This document shows positions 6,836-11,086 of a DNA stretch of 11,086 nt, in pieces. Under the pieces are notes generated by a model, which was not told the DNA's origin, made no database searches, and saw only the letters and a list, made by a program, of their open reading frames with translations. Each line of letters opens with the position of its first letter. Within the stretch, counting starts at the first letter, position 1. The translations under genes and the position numbers were made by a program. Origin of the DNA: Ruminococcus sp. (GTDB taxonomy: Bacteria; Bacillota; Clostridia; Oscillospirales; Ruminococcaceae); the NCBI GenBank assembly GCA_003446315.1, contig DMBA01000138.1, positions 1-11,086 on the forward strand, read 5' to 3'.

Positions 6836-6979
6836 ACATTCTCTGGCATTTGTTTTGCATCTTCTGCTAATATATACAGCAAGCGGGGCGAAAAATCCTC
6901 TTTTTCGCGCTGCTTTTTCATATTTTTATAAGATGCTACAAATGAGAATGCGGAGAACATTGTCTCTCTGTGCAAAATC
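6836..6979 (-). other. dgt leader / intergenic region
   Basis: This stretch lies between the terminator-like hairpin after the exporter gene and dgt. A TATAAA (minus strand, 6925-6930) is the best -10-like element but has no convincing -35 or TG extension, so the dgt promoter is uncertain. A 30-codon reading frame (ATG at 6921, stop TGA at 6831-6829) runs through the region and ends inside the dgt ribosome binding site. It lacks a ribosome binding site and I do not call it a gene. No other structure is evident. Confidence 0.35.
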
Positions 6980-7017
6980 ACAACCGGTACTGCCCGCTGC
7001 TGGACAATACCGGTTGT
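6980..7017 (-). terminator. Terminator-like hairpin after the small multidrug export gene
   Basis: Arms 6980-6989 and 7008-7017 (ACAACCGGTA/TACCGGTTGT) form a perfect 10-bp stem, and the loop can extend it with TGTCC/GGGCA. It begins 6 bases after the exporter stop codon. The minus-strand transcript continues GATTTTGC, a short U-run, so it is a plausible but not ideal intrinsic terminator; it may also protect the mRNA 3' end. It separates the exporter transcript from dgt. Confidence 0.6.
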
Positions 7018-7022
7018 TTGTG

Positions 7023-7577
7023 TCAAAAGAAGTCGATGATTGCCTGAATGCCGCCGTAGGAGATCAGGCACATAATAATAGTTGCTAAGATCAGACCGAG
7101 GAAAATTGCCGGAACGGATTTTTTTCTGCTGACATGCAGGAGCGCTGCGATCAGCGAACCCGTCCATGCGCCGGTGCCCGGCAGCGGGATGCCGACGAAC
7201 AGCAGAATGCCGAGGAATTCATATTTGCGGATCTTTTCGGCTTTGGGGCCGGTGCCGCGTGCTTTGAGCCAGAGGGCGAGTTTGCGCATCCAGCCGATCT
7301 TGCAGCCTTCCATCCAGTTGAGGATCTTCTCGATAAACAGCAAAATAAACGGGATCGGCAGGATATTGCCGAGAATGCATGCGCCGACTGCTTTGAGCAT
7401 CGGGATGCCGAGCAGAGAAGCCGCGATCAGTCCGCCGCGCAGCTCCAGAATCGGAATCATCGAAATGATAAATACGACCACGATCGGCGGCAGCCCGCCA
7501 AGCAGAGATGTCAGCTTTTCAGCAAGTGCTTCCGTACCGCCGGCAGCAAGCAGCGGGGTGAACAGATTCAGAAACAT
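7023..7577 (-). CDS. Small multi-drug export family membrane protein (COG2426 / PF06695-like)
   Basis: A 184-residue, very hydrophobic protein. It carries the family's two signature segments, IPILELRGGL at about 41-50 and FVGIPLPGTGAWTG at 127-140, each lying in or beside membrane helices. Further helices lie at about 31-41, 66-83 and 157-174. A basic cytoplasmic-type stretch (93-119, many Lys/Arg) links the halves. Members are labelled 'putative small multi-drug export protein', but the substrate and even the transport direction are poorly established, so this is a family assignment and not a function. The ATG at 7577 has GAGGGA about 6 bases upstream. It is a single-gene transcript with a strong promoter at 7649-7677, a structured leader and a hairpin after its stop. 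Confidence 0.85.
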   Translation of the reverse strand: MFLNLFTPLLAAGGTEALAEKLTSLLGGLPPIVVVFIISMIPILELRGGLIAASLLGIPMLKAVGACILGNILPIPFILLFIEKILNWMEGCKIGWMRKLALWLKARGTGPKAEKIRKYEFLGILLFVGIPLPGTGAWTGSLIAALLHVSRKKSVPAIFLGLILATIIMCLISYGGIQAIIDFF

Positions 7578-7604
7578 GCAAAATCCCTCATTCCTTCGTT
7601 TTCA

Positions 7605-7641
7605 GTCCGGAAAATGCACAAAGATGCTGTGCACTTCAGAC
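7605..7641 (-). promoter_or_regulatory. Hairpin at the 5' end of the exporter mRNA
   Basis: In the minus-strand RNA a 5-bp outer stem (7637-7641 with 7605-7609) and a 7-bp inner stem (GTGCACA, 7634-7628, with TGTGCAT, 7620-7614, one G-U) are joined by a small internal loop and closed by a 7-base loop (7621-7627). The predicted transcription start (about 7642) puts this hairpin at the very 5' end. It could stabilise the mRNA or bind a regulator. It does not cover the ribosome binding site. Confidence 0.45.
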
Positions 7642-7648
7642 GTTCTCC

Positions 7649-7677
7649 ATTATCCCACAAAACAGGCAATTCGTCAA
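7649..7677 (-). promoter_or_regulatory. SigA-type promoter of the small multidrug export gene
   Basis: On the minus strand: -35 TTGACG (7672-7677), a 17-base spacer and -10 GATAAT (7649-7654), preceded by TGTGG, so it is also an extended -10 promoter. This is the best consensus match in the window and suggests strong housekeeping expression. Transcription would begin near 7642, about 65 bases before the start codon. Confidence 0.8.
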
Positions 7678-7828
7678 GCGATTCCGGAAAAAATGCCGCT
7701 TTTGCACAAATTTTACAGGCTGTGACCCGGAAATCGTGGAATATCTCCAAAAAGGTGAAAATGAGAATTCTGTTCCTTATGTTTTTTTATAAATCGACAT
7801 AGCCATACTTCCTTTTTCAGCGTTTCTG

Positions 7829-7837
7829 TGGTAGAAT
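7829..7837 (+). promoter_or_regulatory. Extended -10 promoter for the ABC exporter operon
   Basis: TGTGG then TAGAAT (-10 at 7832-7837) on the plus strand gives a TG-N extended -10. The -35 at 17-base spacing (7809-7814, TTCCTT) keeps only the TT. Predicted start is near 7844, about 86 bases before the ATPase start. A second candidate, TGA-TATGAT (-10 at 7883-7888), lies downstream, also without a good -35. Confidence 0.5.
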
Positions 7838-7844
7838 AGAATAG

Positions 7845-7876
7845 CAAAATGTACTGTATGTACGGACGGCATTTTG
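7845..7876 (+). promoter_or_regulatory. Dyad in the ABC operon leader (operator or RNA hairpin)
   Basis: Arms 7845-7851 and 7870-7876 (CAAAATG/CATTTTG) flank an inner partial palindrome with GTAC at 7851-7854 and 7860-7863. It starts right at the predicted transcription start. It could be an operator for a GntR/YtrA- or MarR-type repressor, as such exporters often have, but no regulator gene is in view. It could equally be an mRNA 5' hairpin. Confidence 0.35.
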
Positions 7877-7889
7877 TGATGATATGATA

Positions 7890-7909
7890 CGCACGGTCTG
7901 CATCGTGCG
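7890..7909 (+). promoter_or_regulatory. Short hairpin just upstream of the ABC ATPase ribosome binding site
   Basis: CGCACG (7890-7895) and CGTGCG (7904-7909) pair over 6 bp with an 8-base loop. The stem ends 1 base before the GGAAGGA ribosome binding site (7911-7917), so it could affect ribosome access or serve as a regulator site. It also lies next to the second -10 candidate at 7883-7888. The pairing is seen; the role is inferred. Confidence 0.35.
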
Positions 7910-7929
7910 GGGAAGGAATCAATGAAACG

Positions 7930-8868
7930 ATGGGATTTTTAGTTGACGGCTTACATAAAAAATACGGCGACAAGGTGGTTGTCGATCACCTGAGCTTTGC
8001 GATCTCCGAACCGGGCGTATATGCGCTGCTGGGTACAAACGGTGCGGGCAAAACAACGTCCATCCGCATGATCCTCGGCATGCTTGCAAGGGACGGCGGC
8101 ATCGTGGAATGGAACGGCAAGCCGCTGACGCTCAAAAGCTGCAATGTCGGATATCTTGCAGAGGAACGCGGTCTTTATCCGAAAAATACGCTGATGGATC
8201 AGCTCCTTTATTTTGCGGCACTCCGCGGCGTACCGCGTGCAGAAGCGAAAAAACGCATCGCTTACTGGGCTGACCGTCTGGAAGCAACGGAATATCTCTT
8301 TCCGGTGCAGGAAGGCAAAAAGCCGGTCAAGCCGAAGAAAGCCGATCAGCTTTCCAAGGGCAATCAGCAGAAGATTCAGTTTATGCTCGCACTTTTGAGC
8401 GATCCGGAGCTGCTGGTGCTGGATGAGCCGCTTTCGGGTCTGGATCCGGTCAACACCGATCTGTTCAAAAGCGTGATCCATGAGGAGATCGAAAAAGGCA
8501 AATATCTGATTATGTCCAGCCACCAGATGGCGACCATCGAGGAATTCTGCACCGATCTGACCATTCTCAACCGCAGCAAGACCGTTTTGCAGGGCAATCT
8601 TGCGGAGATCAAAAAGAGCTACGGCAGAATCAATCTGTTCATCAAAGCGGAACAGGAACTGCGTCCGCTGATCGAAGCTGCCGGCATTACAGTGCTTTCC
8701 AGCGTCGGGTTCTCTTATCAGTGCCGCGTGACCGGCGAAGAACAGGCAAATGCATTGCTGCGGACACTCGTGGAACAATCCGTGCAGCTGATCGCATTTG
8801 AACTGCGTGAGCCGAGCCTGCATGAGATCTTCGTGGAAAAGGTGGGCGATGTGCATGAAGAACAGTAA
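7930..8868 (+). CDS. ABC-2 exporter ATP-binding protein (NatA/YhaQ type)
   Basis: The 312-residue ATPase would power export through the two permeases encoded just downstream. Motifs in order: Walker A GTNGAGKTT (35-43); a Q-loop region GYLAEERGLY (74-83), in which the usual Gln is replaced as in the NatA/YhaQ group; signature LSKGNQQK (141-148); Walker B LLVLDEP with Glu166; D-loop SGLD (169-172); and His198 in the H-loop SSH. Before the signature is a Lys/Pro-rich stretch (about 125-139) that seems longer than usual. The last 75 residues form the C-terminal extension typical of these ATPases (DUF4162-like), ending in EPSLHEIFVEKVG. The ATG at 7930 has GGAAGGA (7911-7917) upstream, slightly far. 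Its end overlaps the next gene by 14 bases. Homologues handle sodium or peptide/drug export; the substrate here is unknown. Confidence 0.93.
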   Translation: MGFLVDGLHKKYGDKVVVDHLSFAISEPGVYALLGTNGAGKTTSIRMILGMLARDGGIVEWNGKPLTLKSCNVGYLAEERGLYPKNTLMDQLLYFAALRGVPRAEAKKRIAYWADRLEATEYLFPVQEGKKPVKPKKADQLSKGNQQKIQFMLALLSDPELLVLDEPLSGLDPVNTDLFKSVIHEEIEKGKYLIMSSHQMATIEEFCTDLTILNRSKTVLQGNLAEIKKSYGRINLFIKAEQELRPLIEAAGITVLSSVGFSYQCRVTGEEQANALLRTLVEQSVQLIAFELREPSLHEIFVEKVGDVHEEQ

Positions 8869-10201
8869 TATGCAGGGTGTCGGCACGGTTTTCCGGTATA
8901 CCGTGCAGCAGCACTATAAAAATGTATCCGTCATCATTTTTCTGGCGGTATTGTTTGTACTGTCGCTGGCGGCGTTTCCGTTTCTGAAGCTGCAATTCGG
9001 CAAGGAACAGGTGGATCCGTCAGTCATCAAAACGCTGTATCTCTGCAATCAGACTGCGTTTCCGATCAGCGAAAAAGCGCTTGCTTCCGGTGCAGGTTTT
9101 GCAGATCTGACTGTGAAAGAAGCAGAATATAATGAGGAAGAATGGGCGGAACTGCTGAATAAAGAGTCGGAATCCGCTGTGGCAGCGGTCATTCAAATGG
9201 ACGATGCAGAAAGCTATTTTACCATTCGGACATATTACGGCGAAACCGGTGCGGTCGGCAACGGAGAAGCCAATGAGCTGAACAGACAGCTTTCCGATGC
9301 GCTCCATCATGCGATGATGCAGGCACTGGGTGTCACATCCGAACAGGAAGATCTGCTGCACTGCGAGGCATATGCGCAGGTGGCACGCGCTGCCGATTAT
9401 GAAGCAGGTGCGGAAGAAAGTGATACCGATACCCATGTGTTTGCCAATACTTTCTACGGCTATCTGACGATGATGCTCTGTGCGCTTTCCATGGGCTATA
9501 TCTTTCAGCTTTGCATGGAAGAAAAAACGTCGAAGCTGGTTGAGGTGCTGCTGGTGAGTGTTTCACCGACGGCGCTGCTGGTCGGCAAGATCTTAGCAGT
9601 GACGATGTTTATTTTTACCGGTCTGGGTCTGATCGTACTCGGTCTGTTTGTGTCTTATCAGATTTCCGGTATCGGTTCGGGGCTGCATGATGTGATGGAA
9701 GAAGCCGGAAAATCAATGGGATTTTCATTTTCCGGTCTGCATCTGACTGCCGGTACATGCGTGCTGCTTGCGATCTGTCTGCTGATCGCTTACTTTACAT
9801 TCGCGTTTTTCAGCGGGATCGTCGGTTCCTGCTGCTCGAAGACAGAGGATACACAGCAGGCAAGTTTTGCGGTCGTTCTGCTGATGATGCTGGGCTATTT
9901 TTCCGGCACGTTTTCACCGATGTTTGAAAACGATGCGGCAAACTATGTGCTCGCTTTGTGTCCGATCACTTCTGTTTTTACGGCGCTCCCGAATTATCTG
10001 TGCGGAAAGATCGGGCTGCCGGTTTTTGTGCTGTCACTGGTTTTGCAGCTCGTTGCGGTCGTTCTTCTGGCGCGGCTTGCGGGCAGCGTCTATCGGATGA
10101 TGCTGCTTTACCGCGGCAATGTGCCGAATCCGAAACAGCTTTTCAATATGCTGCGTGCGGAAAAGAATACCCGCAAGGCACATGCCGGAAAGGAGTCGTA
10201 A
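8855..10201 (+). CDS. ABC-2 type exporter permease, first subunit (NatB/YhaP-like)
   Basis: A 448-residue permease with the ABC2_membrane_3 layout. One N-terminal helix (about 24-45) leads into a large extracytoplasmic domain (about 50-195), followed by a bundle of helices at about 199-220, 236-267, 299-323, 336-352, 362-378 and 387-410. The coupling segment EEKTSKLVEVLLVSVSP (222-238), which follows the second helix, is the hallmark of this family. The start is set at the ATG at 8855, which overlaps the ATPase by 14 bases and follows AAGGTGG; ATGs at 8849 and 8870 are possible and would change the protein by only 2-5 residues. It is translationally coupled to the ATPase and ends one base before the next permease gene, so all three are one operon. 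The substrate is not deducible. Confidence 0.9.
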   Translation: MKNSNMQGVGTVFRYTVQQHYKNVSVIIFLAVLFVLSLAAFPFLKLQFGKEQVDPSVIKTLYLCNQTAFPISEKALASGAGFADLTVKEAEYNEEEWAELLNKESESAVAAVIQMDDAESYFTIRTYYGETGAVGNGEANELNRQLSDALHHAMMQALGVTSEQEDLLHCEAYAQVARAADYEAGAEESDTDTHVFANTFYGYLTMMLCALSMGYIFQLCMEEKTSKLVEVLLVSVSPTALLVGKILAVTMFIFTGLGLIVLGLFVSYQISGIGSGLHDVMEEAGKSMGFSFSGLHLTAGTCVLLAICLLIAYFTFAFFSGIVGSCCSKTEDTQQASFAVVLLMMLGYFSGTFSPMFENDAANYVLALCPITSVFTALPNYLCGKIGLPVFVLSLVLQLVAVVLLARLAGSVYRMMLLYRGNVPNPKQLFNMLRAEKNTRKAHAGKES

Positions 10202-10202
10202 C

Positions 10203-11086
10203 ATGGCAAATGGAATGAAAGCGAATCCGTTCGCCGGAACCGGAAAGGTGTATGCGTTTTCCCTGCGGCAGATGATCTGTTCAAAGGGTTGGCTGCTCTC
10301 CACGATTTTGATTGCGCTGCTGATGATCGTCGGCATCCCGGCGGCACTCTGGGGACTTTCGGCATCGCAAAGCCCGAACAAGAAGTCGAAGGATCAGAAT
10401 GAGGAGATCAAAGCGGTGCTGGTCGTGGATGAAACAGAAGGCGCGGCGGATTATCAGAGCTTGCAGGAAGCCGGATACAGCGAGGTTTCTTATGCGGCAT
10501 ATGACAGTATGGAGCAGGCGATCACGGCGGCAAATGAGGCGGAAAATGCTGTGATCCTGCGCGTGACAAAACCGGCTGAGAGCTTTTCTCTGACGGTCTA
10601 TCTGGCGGATAAAACGGAAGTCTCCCGCAGCAAAGCAAGCAGCTTCGGCAATTTTGCTGCCAATAACTTTTCCGTGATCCTGCTGCAAAAAGCGGCGCTG
10701 AGCGCAGAAGCGGCTGATCTGCTTGCTGTGCCGGTGAAAACCGAAACGGCAGAGCTGCGTGCAGATGCTTCCGCAGAGGATCCGAATGAAACACTGGCAA
10801 GGGAGCTGCTCACTGCTGCCATCCCGTTTATGATGGTGATGACGATTTATATGATGGTCATTCTCTACGGGCAGAGCATGTCCAACAGCGTGATGCTGGA
10901 GAAAACCTCAAAGCTCATGGAAACCATCCTGACGGCGGTGCATCCTTTTGCGCTGATGGGCGGCAAACTGCTCGCAACAGCGACCGCAGCCGTTGCGCAG
11001 CTCTCCATCTGGATGATTGCGCTGTTTGCCGGCATGATCGGCGGTGCGGCATTTGCCCTGCGCATGGTGCCGGATACCAGCGATGC
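10203..11086 (+). CDS. ABC-2 type exporter permease, second subunit (partial, runs off the window)
   Basis: The first 294 codons of a second permease; the 3' end is outside the window. It has the same plan as the preceding gene: an N-terminal helix (about 31-52), a Ser/Ala/Glu-rich extracytoplasmic domain (about 55-200), then helices at about 204-223 and 254-285. The family segment LEKTSKLMETILTAVHP (232-248) aligns with EEKTSKLVEVLLVSVSP of the first permease, so the two are paralogues that may form a heterodimer with the upstream ATPase. The extracytoplasmic domains look unrelated at a glance, so they may contribute different substrate or partner contacts. The ATG at 10203 has AAAGGAG 7 bases upstream, overlapping the end of the first permease gene. 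Confidence 0.9.
   Translation, partial: MANGMKANPFAGTGKVYAFSLRQMICSKGWLLSTILIALLMIVGIPAALWGLSASQSPNKKSKDQNEEIKAVLVVDETEGAADYQSLQEAGYSEVSYAAYDSMEQAITAANEAENAVILRVTKPAESFSLTVYLADKTEVSRSKASSFGNFAANNFSVILLQKAALSAEAADLLAVPVKTETAELRADASAEDPNETLARELLTAAIPFMMVMTIYMMVILYGQSMSNSVMLEKTSKLMETILTAVHPFALMGGKLLATATAAVAQLSIWMIALFAGMIGGAAFALRMVPDTSD

Larger units (their letters stand above)
7578..7929. other. Divergent intergenic region between exporter gene and ABC operon
   Basis: The 352 bases contain no convincing gene. From left to right they hold the exporter leader with its hairpin (7605-7641), the exporter promoter (7649-7677), about 130 A+T-rich bases where I see nothing clear (7680-7810), and the ABC operon promoter and leader (7829-7917). 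The two transcription units diverge, so no terminator is expected and none was seen. Confidence 0.6.

Noticed and set aside
6083..6931. Plus-strand open frame (282 codons) opposite dgt
   Set aside because: It is a complementary-strand shadow of a conserved HD-domain gene, with no family resemblance or ribosome binding site.
7134..7802. Plus-strand open frame (222 codons) over the exporter gene and its leader
   Set aside because: It is antisense to a gene with clear family motifs and promoter, and is Gln/Arg/Asp-rich without a recognisable domain or ribosome binding site.
7922..7942. Six-codon upstream frame (MKRWDF) overlapping the ABC ATPase start
   Set aside because: The ribosome binding site is too close to this ATG and fits the ATPase ATG at 7930 better. 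It is too short to judge and is likely incidental.

Overview
The window looks like chromosomal core DNA from a Gram-positive Firmicute, most likely a gut Clostridia member of the Ruminococcus/Oscillospiraceae type. This is an inference from four things: the dgt-dnaG-rpoD gene order, strong AGGAGG-type ribosome binding sites, extended -10 (TGTGG) promoters, and moderate-GC codon use. There are no rRNA, tRNA, IS or CRISPR features.

Positions 1-6823 form one long minus-strand block. In transcription order it holds dgt (dNTP triphosphohydrolase), an A+T-rich membrane protein with a threonine-rich linker and a zinc-knuckle-like tail, dnaG (primase), two adjacent complete rpoD/sigA-type housekeeping sigma factor genes, rimM (16S maturation) and the start of trmD (tRNA m1G37 methyltransferase, cut by the window edge). 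The block links dNTP-pool control, replication priming, transcription initiation and ribosome/tRNA maturation. The two tandem sigma genes, about 79 % identical over regions 1.2-4.2, are its most unusual feature. The dnaG-sigma spacer can fold into overlapping stems that fit an H-type pseudoknot, and the sigma-rimM spacer holds an 11-bp stem.

Positions 6980-7677 hold a minus-strand small multidrug export (COG2426/PF06695-like) membrane protein gene. It has a near-consensus promoter, a structured 5' leader and a terminator-like hairpin after its stop.

A divergent intergenic region (7578-7929) separates this from a plus-strand ABC-2 exporter operon of the NatA/NatB (YhaQ/YhaP) type. The operon has one ATPase followed by two different but related permease genes, the second cut off by the window edge. 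The ATPase and the permease pair probably form one exporter; the substrate cannot be read from sequence. No regulator gene is visible, but the leader DNA upstream of the ATPase contains two extended -10 elements and two dyads that could be operator or mRNA structures.
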